In this document: piece after piece, positions 51,739 to 61,211 of the stretch
Layout of the letters: every line of letters starts with the position of its first letter
How positions within the stretch are numbered: the first letter of the stretch is position 1
NCBI RefSeq assembly: GCF_027492855.1
Contig: NZ_JAPUDY010000046.1
Location: 20,602 to 84,601, forward strand
Direction: 5' to 3'
Origin: Acidovorax sp.
Lineage (GTDB): Bacteria > Pseudomonadota > Gammaproteobacteria > Burkholderiales > Burkholderiaceae_C
Length of the DNA stretch: 64,000 nucleotides
Position numbers and translations under genes: made by a program
The notes under the pieces: generated by a model
Told to the model about the DNA's origin: nothing
What the model saw: the letters and a program-made list of their open reading frames with translations, nothing else
The model's database searches: none

Positions 51739-52950
51739 ATGAAGATCACCAACGCCCGCGTCATCGTCTGCAGCCCCGGCCGCAACTTCGTCACGCTCAA
51801 GATCGAAACCGATGAAGGCCTGACCGGCATCGGCGACGCCACGCTCAACGGCCGCGAACTGTCCGTGGCCAGCTACCTCACCGAGCACGTCATCCCCTGC
51901 CTGATCGGCCGCGATGCGCACCAGATCGAGGACATCTGGCAGTACCTGTACCGGGGCGCCTACTGGCGGCGCGGCCCGGTCACCATGAGCGCGATTGCTG
52001 CGGTGGACACCGCGCTGTGGGACATCAAGGCCAAGGCCGCAGGCCTGCCGCTGTACCAGTTGCTGGGCGGCAAGAGTCGTACGGGCGTGATGGTGTATGG
52101 CCACGCCAACGGGCGCGACATGGCGCAGACCGTGGAAGAAGTGCTGCGCTACAAGGAGATGGGCTACCTGGCCATCCGCGCACAAAGCGGCGTGCCGGGG
52201 CTGGACAAGGTGTACGGCGTGGGCCGCGGCACGCTGTTTTACGAACCGGCCGACGCCGACCTGCCCAGCGAACACGACTGGAGCACCGAAAAATACCTGC
52301 TGCACACGCCAAAGTTGTTCGATGCAGTGCGCAGCGCCGTGGGGCCTGATGTGCATTTGCTGCACGACGTGCACCACCGCCTCACGCCCATCGAGGCAGC
52401 GCGCCTGGGCAAGGCGCTGGAGCCCTACCACCTGTTCTGGATGGAAGACGCCACGCCCGCCGAGAACCAGGAGTCCTTTCGCCTCATCCGCCAGCACACC
52501 ACCACGCCGCTGGCCGTGGGCGAGATCTTCAATACCCTGTGGGACTGCAAGGACCTGATCCAGAACCAGCTCATCGACTACATCCGCGCCACCGTGGTGC
52601 ACGCAGGCGGCATCACCCACCTGCGCCGCATTGCCGACTTTGCGGCCATGCACCAGGTGCGCACTGGCTGCCATGGCGCCACCGACCTCTCGCCCGTGTG
52701 CATGGGCACGGCGCTGCACTTTGATACCTGGGTGCCCAACTTCGGCATCCAGGAATACATGCGCCACACCGAGCTGACGGATGAGGTCTTCCCGCACGAC
52801 TACCGCTTTGACAAGGGCCTGATGCACTGCGGCGAAACACCCGGCCACGGCGTGAAGATCGACGAGGCGCTGGCCGCCAAATATCCGTACCAGCGCGCCT
52901 ACCTGCCGGTAAACCGCCTGCAGCACGACGGCACCCTCTGGAACTGGTGA
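51739..52950 (+). CDS. manD: D-mannonate dehydratase ManD (RspA type)
   Basis: A 403-residue enolase-superfamily enzyme. The start [21 protein letters not shown], the YGHANG block, HDVHHRLTP metal region and C-terminal [15 protein letters not shown] are typical for ManD. It dehydrates D-mannonate to 2-keto-3-deoxygluconate, the glucuronate branch complementing UxaA. Confidence 0.9.
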   Translation: MKITNARVIVCSPGRNFVTLKIETDEGLTGIGDATLNGRELSVASYLTEHVIPCLIGRDAHQIEDIWQYLYRGAYWRRGPVTMSAIAAVDTALWDIKAKAAGLPLYQLLGGKSRTGVMVYGHANGRDMAQTVEEVLRYKEMGYLAIRAQSGVPGLDKVYGVGRGTLFYEPADADLPSEHDWSTEKYLLHTPKLFDAVRSAVGPDVHLLHDVHHRLTPIEAARLGKALEPYHLFWMEDATPAENQESFRLIRQHTTTPLAVGEIFNTLWDCKDLIQNQLIDYIRATVVHAGGITHLRRIADFAAMHQVRTGCHGATDLSPVCMGTALHFDTWVPNFGIQEYMRHTELTDEVFPHDYRFDKGLMHCGETPGHGVKIDEALAAKYPYQRAYLPVNRLQHDGTLWNW

Positions 52951-52967
52951 TGTGGTGATGCAGGTAT

Positions 52968-52993
52968 CCTACTGACATCAGGCTGTCAGTAGG
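52968..52993. promoter_or_regulatory. Perfect 10-bp palindrome, probable operator
   Basis: CCTACTGACA (52968-52977) and TGTCAGTAGG (52984-52993) with a six-base spacer lie 45 bases before the GyrI-like gene. The YafY-type regulator encoded two genes later is the likely binder. Confidence 0.6.
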
Positions 52994-53037
52994 GGGTGGG
53001 CACCATGCGGGCTTCCACACATCCAGGAGGTTTTGCC

Positions 53038-53493
53038 ATGCAACCCACACGCACCCAGGTATCGGCTTTCACCACAGCGGGCCCGCAAGTCCGCACCCGC
53101 AACAGCGACGAGATGAACCCCGCCACCGCCCGCATCGGCGGCCTGTGGGGCAGCTACTTCAGCCAGCGTCCGCCGTCGCCCGACGCGCGCATCTACGGCA
53201 TCTACAGCGGCTATGAGTCCGACGCGCACGGCGCCTTCGACATGACGGCCGCCGAGCCTGTGGATGCCGCCAGCGGCCTGCCTACGCCCGACAGCGTGCG
53301 TGTGCAAGTGCAGGGCGGCGACTACCTCGTGTTCAGCGGCCAGGGTGCCATGCCACAGGCGGTGATCGACACCTGGGGCCAGGTGTGGCGCTACTTTGCC
53401 GAGCACCCGCAGGTGCAGCGCTGCTATGGCACCGACTTCGAGGCCTACGAAGGCGCGGACAAGGTGGCGATTCATATCGGCGTGAAGGGCTAG
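53038..53493 (+). CDS. GyrI-like / effector-binding-domain protein
   Basis: A 151-residue stand-alone GyrI-like domain (TRNSDEMNPATARIGGLWGSYF, GIYSGYESDAHG, and the FEAYEG end). Such domains bind small amphipathic ligands or act as hydrolases of toxic compounds. It has no HTH. AGGAGG precedes the ATG. It forms a three-gene unit with an alkyltransferase-like protein and a YafY regulator. Confidence 0.82.
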   Translation: MQPTRTQVSAFTTAGPQVRTRNSDEMNPATARIGGLWGSYFSQRPPSPDARIYGIYSGYESDAHGAFDMTAAEPVDAASGLPTPDSVRVQVQGGDYLVFSGQGAMPQAVIDTWGQVWRYFAEHPQVQRCYGTDFEAYEGADKVAIHIGVKG

Positions 53494-53496
53494 GCA

Positions 53497-53997
53497 ATGC
53501 CATCCACCCGCTCGCAGGACGGCAATTGGCGCGCCAAGCTCGCGGCCTACAAAAACCTGCCGCAGGTCAAACCCATTCCCGAGCCGCTCAAGAAGCGCCT
53601 GGGCGAGGGGCTGATCGTGATTCCATCGCCGCGCGAGGTGGACGCCGCCATGCGCCGCATCCAGCCCGGCCAGGTCAGCACGGTGACGGCCATTGCGGCT
53701 GAACTTGCGCATGACCATGGCGCGCAGGTGGGCTGCGTGGTAACCACGGGCATTTTTGCCACGCTGGTGGCCCGCGCCGCCGACGAGGCCGAGCAAGCGG
53801 GCGATGCGCAGTCCACGCCTTACTGGCGCACGCTCAAGGCGGACGGCAGCCTCAACCCCAAGTACCCCGGCGGCACCGACCGCCAGATGCAGCGCCTGGA
53901 GGCCGAGGGCCATGTGGTGGTGCAGCAGGGGCGACTTCTGCGCGTGGAGGGCGGGCCCACTCCGGCCGCCAAGCGCCCCGCCAAATCGCGGAGATAA
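53497..53997 (+). CDS. Alkyltransferase-like (MGMT-fold) protein without active cysteine
   Basis: A 166-residue protein. The part PGQVSTVTAIAAELA resembles the HTH of O6-alkylguanine transferases. At the place of the PCHR active site it reads PYWR, followed by TLKADGSL and a QMQRLEAEGH block typical of the C-terminal domain. Cys-less relatives (ATL proteins, PWHR) flag alkylated bases for nucleotide excision repair; the same could hold here. It starts four bases after the GyrI-like gene. Confidence 0.65.
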   Translation: MPSTRSQDGNWRAKLAAYKNLPQVKPIPEPLKKRLGEGLIVIPSPREVDAAMRRIQPGQVSTVTAIAAELAHDHGAQVGCVVTTGIFATLVARAADEAEQAGDAQSTPYWRTLKADGSLNPKYPGGTDRQMQRLEAEGHVVVQQGRLLRVEGGPTPAAKRPAKSRR

Positions 53998-54011
53998 GCG
54001 AGTAGCCCACC

Positions 54012-54725
54012 ATGCGCCGCGCCGACCGCCTGTTCCAGATCGTCCAGCTCATCCGTGGGCGCCGCCTGTCCACGGCGGCCTTTCTGGCCGAGCGGCTCGA
54101 AGTTTCGGCGCGCACCATCTACCGCGACGTGGCGGACCTGCAGCACCAGGGCGTGCCCATTGAGGGCGAGGCGGGTGTGGGTTACCGGCTGGGCGCGGGG
54201 TTTGACCTGCCGCCGCTGATGTTCAGCCAGGGCGAGGCCAATGCCCTGGTGGCTGCCGCGCGGCTGGCGCAGTCGTGGCTGGACCCGGGGCTGGCGCGTG
54301 AGGTGGAAGGCGCTCTGGGCAAGATCCTGTCCGTGCTACCCCCTGCGGCGCGTGCGGCGGCCGAGTCGCAGGCGCTGTACGCCCCGGCCGTGGGCCTGCG
54401 CGCGCGCGACCAGGCCCTGCTGCAATCGCTGCGCGAGGCCGTGCACAGCCGCCACATGGTGCAGATCGACTACGCCGACGTGGAGGGCCGCCCCAGCGCG
54501 CGCCGCCTGCGCCCGCTGGGTTGCTTTTATTGGGGCAAGGTCTGGACGCTGTCCGCCTGGTGCGAGCTGCGCAACGATTTCCGGGGATTTCGCATCGACC
54601 GCATCGTGGCCATGGAGGTGCTGCCGGTGCAGTTTCGCCAGGAGCCCGGCAAAACCCTGGCCGACATGCTGCGCAAGGTGGAGGCAGAGATGGGGCAGCG
54701 GCCACAGGAGTGGCCGGTGACATGA
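54012..54725 (+). CDS. YafY-type HTH-WYL transcriptional regulator
   Basis: A 237-residue protein with a DeoR-like HTH (LSTAAFLAERLEVSARTIYRD, about 19-39) and a C-terminal WYL-type domain (MVQIDYADVEGR and the variant WTLSAWCELRNDFRGFRIDR). It follows the alkyltransferase-like gene after 14 bases and probably regulates this unit through the palindrome at 52968. Confidence 0.87.
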   Translation: MRRADRLFQIVQLIRGRRLSTAAFLAERLEVSARTIYRDVADLQHQGVPIEGEAGVGYRLGAGFDLPPLMFSQGEANALVAAARLAQSWLDPGLAREVEGALGKILSVLPPAARAAAESQALYAPAVGLRARDQALLQSLREAVHSRHMVQIDYADVEGRPSARRLRPLGCFYWGKVWTLSAWCELRNDFRGFRIDRIVAMEVLPVQFRQEPGKTLADMLRKVEAEMGQRPQEWPVT

Positions 54726-54770
54726 CCATCACCGCCACCACCGCCTGACGGGGCATGAGCCGGGGCGCTG

Positions 54771-55256
54771 TCAGCCCAGCGCCGCCTCGATATCCCCCGC
54801 CAGTTTCTTCGGCGCATCCTGCGGCGCATAGCGGCGGATCACACGGCCGTCCTTGCCGACCAGGAACTTGGTGAAGTTCCATTTGATGGCCTTGCTGCCC
54901 AGCAGGCCAGGGGCTTCGGCGGTGAGCCATTGGTACAGGGGCGAGGCGTTGGCGCCGTTCACGTCGATCTTGGCCATCATCGGAAAGCTCACGCCGTAGT
55001 TGAGCTGGCAGAAGCTGGCGATCTCGTCGTTGCTGCCGGGGTCTTGGCTGCCGAACTGGTTGCAGGGAAAGCCCAGAACGACGAGGCCCTTGTCGGCGTA
55101 TTCCTTGTAGAGCTCTTCCAGCCCGCCGAACTGCGGGGTGAAGCCGCAGGCGCTGGCGGTGTTGACGATGAGCAGCACTTTGCCTTCGTACTGCCGCAGG
55201 GGCACGGTCTTGCCGTTCGTCTGCTGGGCTTCAAAGTCGTAGATGCTGGTGGGCAT
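54771..55256 (-). CDS. Glutathione peroxidase (Cys type)
   Basis: A 161-residue thiol peroxidase. NTASACGFTPQ carries the peroxidatic Cys in place of selenocysteine; GFPCNQFGSQDPG and WNFTKFLV supply the Gln and Trp of the catalytic site. It reduces hydroperoxides in the cytoplasm. The start at 55256 gives the usual short N-terminus. Confidence 0.93.
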   Translation of the reverse strand: MPTSIYDFEAQQTNGKTVPLRQYEGKVLLIVNTASACGFTPQFGGLEELYKEYADKGLVVLGFPCNQFGSQDPGSNDEIASFCQLNYGVSFPMMAKIDVNGANASPLYQWLTAEAPGLLGSKAIKWNFTKFLVGKDGRVIRRYAPQDAPKKLAGDIEAALG

Positions 55257-55324
55257 GCGGATACTCCTGGGTTGGGATGAGCGGCCATGGTAGCCGCTGC
55301 CCTTACGGGGCGTGTGCGGTGCGT

Positions 55325-56221
55325 TCAGTGCGCGGTGGCGCCGGGGCGGCGGAACTGCAGCGCGGCGAGCAGCGATGCCAGCAGGATCAACGCTCCGCCC
55401 ATCACGGTGCGGGTGCTCAGGGCCGAGGCGCCCAGCAGCGCTGACGACACGCTGGCGAACATCACCTCCGACAGCATCACCAGCGCCGTGGTGCCCGCTG
55501 CCAGGCGCGCGGCGCCAAACTGCAGCGCCCAGTTGCCCAGCAGCAGCACGCCCGCCAGCAGCAGGCCGGTGACGACCCAGGTGCTGTTGACGGCCGGGAA
55601 GGGGGTTACCACGCCGAACTGGAGTCCGACGCAGGCCACCACCAGCGCCATCAGCATGCAGCCGCCGAACATCGCGAACATGCGCGCAGGCCCCGGCACG
55701 GCGTGCAGGCGGCGCAGCGTGACGTTGGTGAGCGCGAACATGAAGCCGCCCAGCAGGGCCAGGCCGTCGGCCAGGCTGAGGTTTTGCAGCAGGCGCGCGG
55801 CGGGGGCACCCTCGGGCAGCAGCACCAGCACTACGCCGGTAAAGGCCAATGCCAGGCGCAGCAGCGCGGCCGGCGTGGGGCGCTCGCCCAAAATCCGCCA
55901 GGCCAGCAGCACCGCCCAGGCGGGCATCAGATAGAACAGCAGGATCACGCGGACCACGTCGCCAATGGTCACGGCCCAGTTGAAGGCCACGTTGTTCAGC
56001 CCCGAGCTCAGTGCCAGCAACCACAGCTCGGGGTGCTGGCGCACCTGGGCCCAGAGGCCGGGGCGCCAGGCCAGCAGTGCCAGCAGCACCACGGCGTACA
56101 TGCTGGCCGTGGCCCACAGCGGATGCAGCCCCGCCTGGTGCATGTGCTGAAACGGCCACCAGGCCAGCCCCCAGACAAAGGCGTTGAACAGCAGGGCGGC
56201 AAAGGGCAGGGGCGATTGCAT
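55325..56221 (-). CDS. EamA/DMT-family transporter
   Basis: A 298-residue inner-membrane protein with about ten helices in two EamA halves (first half FNAFVWGLAWWPF..., second half from LADGLALLGGFMFALTN). Drug/metabolite transporter superfamily; substrate unknown. Confidence 0.87.
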   Translation of the reverse strand: MQSPLPFAALLFNAFVWGLAWWPFQHMHQAGLHPLWATASMYAVVLLALLAWRPGLWAQVRQHPELWLLALSSGLNNVAFNWAVTIGDVVRVILLFYLMPAWAVLLAWRILGERPTPAALLRLALAFTGVVLVLLPEGAPAARLLQNLSLADGLALLGGFMFALTNVTLRRLHAVPGPARMFAMFGGCMLMALVVACVGLQFGVVTPFPAVNSTWVVTGLLLAGVLLLGNWALQFGAARLAAGTTALVMLSEVMFASVSSALLGASALSTRTVMGGALILLASLLAALQFRRPGATAH

Positions 56222-56230
56222 GAAAAACAG

Positions 56231-56280
56231 GGCTGTAGCGCTTTATTTATAAGCGCTAACAGCTATCAAATATATAGCAT
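56231..56280. repeat. Comamonad interspersed palindromic repeat
   Basis: TAGCGCTT (56236-56243) and AAGCGCTA (56251-56258) around TATTTAT, followed by ACAGCTATCAAA. It lies between the EamA and lplT genes. Confidence 0.75.
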
Positions 56281-56316
56281 TCCGGGTAGCGTGGGTGGCA
56301 CCCGCCGCGTTCCAGG

Positions 56317-57621
56317 TCAGTGGTGCGTGTCGTGCCGGGCGATGTGCAGCAGGTGCTCCACCTCTTCGCGGTGGCGGATGCAGTTGTTGTGGTGCCAGCG
56401 CTGGATCAGCCACATCACGCCCGCCACCACCAGGCCGAAGGTGGTGATGGCGCCAAACACCGACAGCCCGAGCTTGAGCGACAGGCTGTAGAACGCGCCC
56501 AGGCCCAGGATGCAGGCCTGCTCGTTGAAGTTCTGCACGGCGATCGAGCGGCCCGCGCCCATCAGGTTGTGGCCCCGGTGCTGCAGCAGTGCGTTCATGG
56601 GCACCACCAGGTAGCCGCCCAGGCCACCCAGCAGGATGAGGAAGGGAATGGCGAGCCAGATGTTGCTGATGAACACCATCAGGATCAGCAGCAACCCCAT
56701 CGCAATGCCCAGCGGAATCACCTTGGTGGCCATGTCCAGGCGCATGCGCATCGAGGCCACCACCGCGCCCACGGCGGTGCCGATGGCCACCACGCCGGTG
56801 AGGGCCGAGGCCTGCGTGGTGTTGTAGCCCAGCGCCACGGAAGCCCAGGCCAGCACGATGAACTTGAGGTTGCCGCCAGCCCCCCAGAAGAGGGTAGTGG
56901 TGGACAGCGAAATCTGCCCGAGCTTGTCGCGCCACAGGCGGCCGTTGCAGGCCCAGAAGTCGGGCAGCAGGCCCAGCGCGTTTGACAACACGCTGCGCGA
57001 GGGGTCGGTGCGCATCGGGCGCATTTCCACACCGGTGTGTGGGATGCGGGTGTTGAACCAGGCGGCAATCACATACACCACGATCAGCGCGGCGATGGCT
57101 GCTTCGGCGGGCGTGTTTACGCCGGTGTCGATCATCGGGATGTCTATGCCCAGCAGCATGGCCGATATGTGCTGGCCCACCAGTTGGCCGCCCAGCAGAA
57201 CGCCCAGGATGATGGACGCGATGGTGAGCCCTTCGATCCAGCCGTTGGCCTTGACCAGTTGCGAGGCGGGCAGCAGCTCGGTGAGGATGCCGTACTTGGC
57301 GGGTGAGTAGGCGGCGGCGCCAAGGCCAACCACCGCGTAGGCGATGAGCGGGTGCGAGCCGAACAGCATCATCAGGCAGCCCACCACCTTGATGGCATTG
57401 CTCACGAACATCACCTTGCCCTTGGGCAAGGCGTCGGCAAACGCACCCACAAAAGGCGCCAGCACCACATAGAACAGGGCAAACATCGGCACCAGGGCCG
57501 CGCGCTGCCATTCGGGGGCGCCTTCTGAGCGCAGGAGTTCGACGGCGGCCACAAAAAGCGCGTTGTCGGCCAGCGAGCTGAAGAACTGCGCCGACATGAT
57601 GGTGTAAAAACCGCGCTTCAT
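56317..57621 (-). CDS. lplT: Lysophospholipid transporter LplT (MFS)
   Basis: A 434-residue MFS flippase. The start MKRGFYTIMSAQFFSSLADNALF, SPAKYGILTELLP, LVKANGWIEG and the twelve helices match LplT. It moves lysophospholipids inward for re-acylation; no aas gene is adjacent. Divergent from alanine racemase. Confidence 0.9.
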   Translation of the reverse strand: MKRGFYTIMSAQFFSSLADNALFVAAVELLRSEGAPEWQRAALVPMFALFYVVLAPFVGAFADALPKGKVMFVSNAIKVVGCLMMLFGSHPLIAYAVVGLGAAAYSPAKYGILTELLPASQLVKANGWIEGLTIASIILGVLLGGQLVGQHISAMLLGIDIPMIDTGVNTPAEAAIAALIVVYVIAAWFNTRIPHTGVEMRPMRTDPSRSVLSNALGLLPDFWACNGRLWRDKLGQISLSTTTLFWGAGGNLKFIVLAWASVALGYNTTQASALTGVVAIGTAVGAVVASMRMRLDMATKVIPLGIAMGLLLILMVFISNIWLAIPFLILLGGLGGYLVVPMNALLQHRGHNLMGAGRSIAVQNFNEQACILGLGAFYSLSLKLGLSVFGAITTFGLVVAGVMWLIQRWHHNNCIRHREEVEHLLHIARHDTHH

Positions 57622-57779
57622 CGAATGGCTGGTGGGTGCATCAGTCTGGCTGATGCCCTGTTAAATGTGAGAAATCGTAGCGAGGGACAGGCGGTTATAT
57701 CACGCGGATAAACGGCCACAATGCCAGAATCCTGCGCGTATTCCCCGGTAAATCCTCCGACCCCTACCTGGCCCTCTCC

Positions 57780-58907
57780 ATGCCCCGTCCTATTCAAGCC
57801 ACCATCCACACCGCCGCACTGCACAACAATCTGGCGCGCGTGCGCCAGTCGGTGCCGGACGCCAAGGTTTGGGCGGTGGTCAAGGCCAATGCCTACGGCC
57901 ACGGCATCGAGCGTGTGTTCGAGGGGCTGCGGGGTGCTGACGGCTTTGCGCTGCTCGACCTGGCCGAGGCCGAACGCGTGCGCCACCTGGGCTGGCGCGG
58001 GCCCATCCTGCTGCTCGAAGGCGTTTTCGAGCCACGCGACTTGGAGCTGTGCTCGCGCCTGGGCCTGTGGCACGCCGTGCACTGCGACGAACAGATCGAC
58101 ATGCTGGCCGCCCACAAGACGCAGGTGCCACACCGCGTGTTCCTCAAGATGAACTCGGGCATGAACCGCCTGGGCTTCACGCCCCAGCGCTACCGCACCG
58201 CCTGGGCCCGGCTCAATGCGCTGCCGCAGGTGGACGAAATCTCGTTCATGACCCACTTCAGCGACGCCGATGGTCCGCGTGGCATTGCGCACCAGATGGC
58301 CGCATTCAACACCGCCGCGCAAGACCTGCCGGGCGAGCGCACGCTGAGCAACAGCGCCGCCACGCTGCGCCACGCGGCCGATGCCGGGGTGCGCGCCGAC
58401 TGGGTGCGCGCGGGCATCGTGGCCTATGGCAGCGCCCCCGACTTTCCTGAGAACGATGCCAGCCACTGGGGGCTGCAGCCCGCCATGACGCTCGCCACGC
58501 GCCTCATCGGCGTGCAGCATCTACAGGCGGGCGACACGGTGGGTTACGGCTCGCGGTTCATGGCGGATGGCCCGCTCACCATCGGCATCGCCGCCTGCGG
58601 TTATGCCGACGGTTACCCGCGCCATTGCGACACCGGCACCCCGGTGCTGGTGAACGGCGTGCGCACGCGCCTGGTGGGCCGGGTGAGCATGGACATGGTG
58701 ACGGTGGACCTCACGCCTCTCATCGCCAGCGGCATGGCGCTGGGCACGCAGGTCGGCTTTGGCAGCGAGGTCACGCTGTGGGGCCGCGCCAGCAACGGCG
58801 CCACGTTGCCCATCGACGAGGTGGCGCAGACGGCAGGCACCGTAGGCTACGAGCTGATGTGCGCGCTGGCGCAGCGCGTGCCGGTGGTGGTGGACGGCGC
58901 GGCCTGA
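57780..58907 (+). CDS. alr: Alanine racemase
   Basis: A 375-residue fold-type III PLP enzyme making D-alanine for peptidoglycan. The PLP lysine is in [11 protein letters not shown] (about residue 36). The catalytic Tyr region [11 protein letters not shown] and the [13 protein letters not shown] motif are present. The next gene begins two bases after its stop. Confidence 0.95.
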   Translation: MPRPIQATIHTAALHNNLARVRQSVPDAKVWAVVKANAYGHGIERVFEGLRGADGFALLDLAEAERVRHLGWRGPILLLEGVFEPRDLELCSRLGLWHAVHCDEQIDMLAAHKTQVPHRVFLKMNSGMNRLGFTPQRYRTAWARLNALPQVDEISFMTHFSDADGPRGIAHQMAAFNTAAQDLPGERTLSNSAATLRHAADAGVRADWVRAGIVAYGSAPDFPENDASHWGLQPAMTLATRLIGVQHLQAGDTVGYGSRFMADGPLTIGIAACGYADGYPRHCDTGTPVLVNGVRTRLVGRVSMDMVTVDLTPLIASGMALGTQVGFGSEVTLWGRASNGATLPIDEVAQTAGTVGYELMCALAQRVPVVVDGAA

Positions 58908-58908
58908 A

Positions 58909-59778
58909 ATGGCCACCCCACACGGCGGCCGTGGCAACAGCAACAGCAAGACGCCAGCAAAAAACAGCAGATCCAACTGGCGCTCGGTGCGCATGCCGCA
59001 CCATGGCGCGGTGGCCCACACACTGCAGCAGCGCTACAGCCTGCGCTGGCACGGGTTGCTGATCGGCAGTTTCACGCTGCTGCTCATGTGGTGCGCATCG
59101 CATGTGCAGATGCTGGTGGGGGTGGATTCGCTGGCGCTGCGCTACCTGGTCACCCTGTCGGCGGGCTATCTGGGGTATCTGCTGGTGCTGCGGGTCTGGG
59201 CGGCGCGGCTGCTGCGGCAAGACCGTGGCACCAGCGATGGCAACCTGGATGTGCCCGACATCTCCTGGCCCAGCAGCAACGGATCGCCCACCAGCGGCGG
59301 CGGCAGCCAGGTGCCCCTGCCACGCACGGGGGGCGGCGATTTTGGCGGCGGCGGGGCGTCTGGGGATTTCGGGGCTGGAGGCTCGGGTGGCAGCGACGGC
59401 AACATGCTGGGCGACCTGGCCAGTGGCGCGGCCGATGCGCTGGGCGGCGCCGACGAAGGCGCCGTGGTGGTCGTGCCCGTGGTGGCCATCTTTTTCATCG
59501 GCACGGCGTTGATCTTTGGCGCGGGCTCGCTGGCCCTGCTGTTCTTCGGCTGGGACGTGCTGCTGACCGTGGCGGTGGAGCTGGCCTTCTCCGTGGCCAC
59601 CGCGCGCGCCACCGTGGGCGTAGAGCGCGAAGGCTGGCTCAGCGCCGCCGTGCGCCTGACCTGGAAGCCACTCTTGGGCGCGCTGATCTGCGCCGTGCTG
59701 CTGGGCGCCACCATCGACCATTTTCTGCCCCATGTGCACTCGCTGCCCGAGGCGGTGCGGGTGTTGCAGGGGCGGTAG
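58909..59778 (+). CDS. Hypothetical membrane protein with Gly-rich linker
   Basis: A 289-residue protein with about four hydrophobic helices (WHGLLIGSFTLLLMW, YLVTLSAGYLGYLLVL, VVPVVAIFFIGTALIF, LLGALICAVLLGAT). A Gly/Ser-rich stretch (about 120-170) lies in the middle. No family recognised. Linked closely to alr. Confidence 0.7.
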   Translation: MATPHGGRGNSNSKTPAKNSRSNWRSVRMPHHGAVAHTLQQRYSLRWHGLLIGSFTLLLMWCASHVQMLVGVDSLALRYLVTLSAGYLGYLLVLRVWAARLLRQDRGTSDGNLDVPDISWPSSNGSPTSGGGSQVPLPRTGGGDFGGGGASGDFGAGGSGGSDGNMLGDLASGAADALGGADEGAVVVVPVVAIFFIGTALIFGAGSLALLFFGWDVLLTVAVELAFSVATARATVGVEREGWLSAAVRLTWKPLLGALICAVLLGATIDHFLPHVHSLPEAVRVLQGR

Positions 59779-59780
59779 CT

Positions 59781-59823
59781 TGCTCCTGTTTTGGTAGCTT
59801 GTGACGCTTGTTGAATAAGCGCC
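59781..59823. repeat. Comamonad interspersed palindromic repeat (degenerate)
   Basis: The CTCCTGTTTTGGTAGCTTG flank, then CGCTT (59805-59809) and AAGCG (59817-59821). It is placed just before the convergent MarR gene. Confidence 0.6.
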
Positions 59824-59831
59824 GGGGGTGT

Positions 59832-60314
59832 TCAGTGGCCCCGCGAGTGACCTTGGTCGTCGCTGTCGCTGTCGGAGGGCAGAGCGTCCAGGTTGCTGCG
59901 CACGCGCTCCAGCAGCACCAGCAACTGGGCCTGTGTGGCCTCGTCGCAGCCTGCCAGGACCGAGGCCGACAGCGTCTGCCGCGCGGCACGCAGCGCCTGG
60001 TACAGGGCCGCGCCCTCGGTACTGAGGGTGAGGCAGCGGCTGCGCTTGTCCTCGGCATTGGGTTGGCGCTCCAGCCAGCCCTTGTCTTGTAGCAGGCCCA
60101 GCATGCGCGCCACCTGGGCCTTGTCCGCGCGGCTGCGGTGGACCAGCTCTTTTTGCGTGGCACCGGGGTGGCGGCCGATGAAATTGAGCGCGCGCATCTC
60201 ATTGAAGGTCAGTTCGGGGTGCACCGCCGTCATGGCGCGCACCATGCGCGCCCGGTAGGCGTGCATCAGGTCGTGCATAGCTTCAAACACATCGGGGCGG
60301 GGGCGCAAAGTCAT
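59832..60314 (-). CDS. MarR-family regulator
   Basis: A 160-residue winged-helix regulator (FNEMRALNFIGRHPGATQKELV, DKAQVARMLGLLQDKGW, NAEDKRSRCLTLS wing). Divergent from the siderophore-interacting protein gene. Two palindromes in between are its likely operators. Confidence 0.9.
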   Translation of the reverse strand: MTLRPRPDVFEAMHDLMHAYRARMVRAMTAVHPELTFNEMRALNFIGRHPGATQKELVHRSRADKAQVARMLGLLQDKGWLERQPNAEDKRSRCLTLSTEGAALYQALRAARQTLSASVLAGCDEATQAQLLVLLERVRSNLDALPSDSDSDDQGHSRGH

Positions 60315-60330
60315 AGGGGTAAAACAACAG

Positions 60331-60378
60331 GTTGACAAAGTCAACTTGTTGTCGGATGATTTGGTTGATTAAATCAAC
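60331..60378. promoter_or_regulatory. Two MarR-type operators
   Basis: GTTGACAAAGTCAAC (60331-60345) and GTTGATTAAATCAAC (60364-60378) are perfect palindromes of the same family, 33 bases apart. They lie between the divergent MarR and siderophore-interacting protein starts. Confidence 0.75.
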
Positions 60379-60388
60379 ATTTTAAATC

Positions 60389-61198
60389 ATGAACGCAGCT
60401 CTGCCCCTGGCCGCAACGGCCACCTCACTGGTCGTCGAACGCATTCGCCATTCGCTCCAGGCCCGCCACCTTCAAGTGGCGCGCCGCACTCTCGTCAGCC
60501 CCGGCTTTGTGCGCCTCACGCTGGCAGGCCCCGAGCTGGCGGGTTTTGTCAGCGCCGGGTTTGACGACCACCTCAAGCTCATACTGCCCCAGCCCGGGCA
60601 GGAGCGCCCTGCGCTGCCCACGCTGCAAGACGGGCGCCCGGTATTTGCCGGCCCGCGCCCCGTGCTGCGCGACTACACCCCCACCCGCTTTGACGCGGCT
60701 GGCGGCGAGCTGGACATCGAAGTGGCGCTGCACGAGGCCGGCCCCGCGTCTGACTGGGCAGCCACGGCCTTCGTCGGCCAGTGGGTGGGCATTGCCGGGC
60801 CGCGCGGCAGCCTGGTTATCCCCACAGGGTTTGACTGGCACTGGCTCATTGGCGACGAAACCGCGCTACCCGCCATCGCCCGCCGCCTGGCCGAGCTGCC
60901 CGCTGGCGCGGTGGCCACGGTGCGGATCCAGGTGCGCAACCCGGCCGACCAGCGCGCGCTGGTCAGCGCGGCGCAGGTCGACCTGCAATGGGTCGATGCT
61001 CTGCCGACCACCGTGGACGGCCTGGTGCTGCCCCCGGGCGCTGGCTACATCTGGGCGGCGGGCGAACACAGCGAAATGGCCGCCGTGCGCCACGCTGTGC
61101 TGGCCAAGCCAGGAGTAGATGTCAAGCGCATGCGCATTGCGGCCTATTGGAAGCGGGGCGTGGCCGACCACCACGCAGACCTGGCCAGCGCTGCGTAG
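60389..61198 (+). CDS. Siderophore-interacting protein (ferric reductase, ViuB/YqjH type)
   Basis: A 269-residue SIP-family flavoprotein. The FAD-binding barrel contains RDYTPTRFD and the NAD(P)H domain has WLIGDETALPAIAR and WAAGEHSEM, followed by the ending YWKRG. It reduces ferric-siderophores to free iron in the cytoplasm. It starts right after the MarR operators. Confidence 0.9.
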   Translation: MNAALPLAATATSLVVERIRHSLQARHLQVARRTLVSPGFVRLTLAGPELAGFVSAGFDDHLKLILPQPGQERPALPTLQDGRPVFAGPRPVLRDYTPTRFDAAGGELDIEVALHEAGPASDWAATAFVGQWVGIAGPRGSLVIPTGFDWHWLIGDETALPAIARRLAELPAGAVATVRIQVRNPADQRALVSAAQVDLQWVDALPTTVDGLVLPPGAGYIWAAGEHSEMAAVRHAVLAKPGVDVKRMRIAAYWKRGVADHHADLASAA

Positions 61199-61211
61199 CA
61201 GGCGCTCTGTT

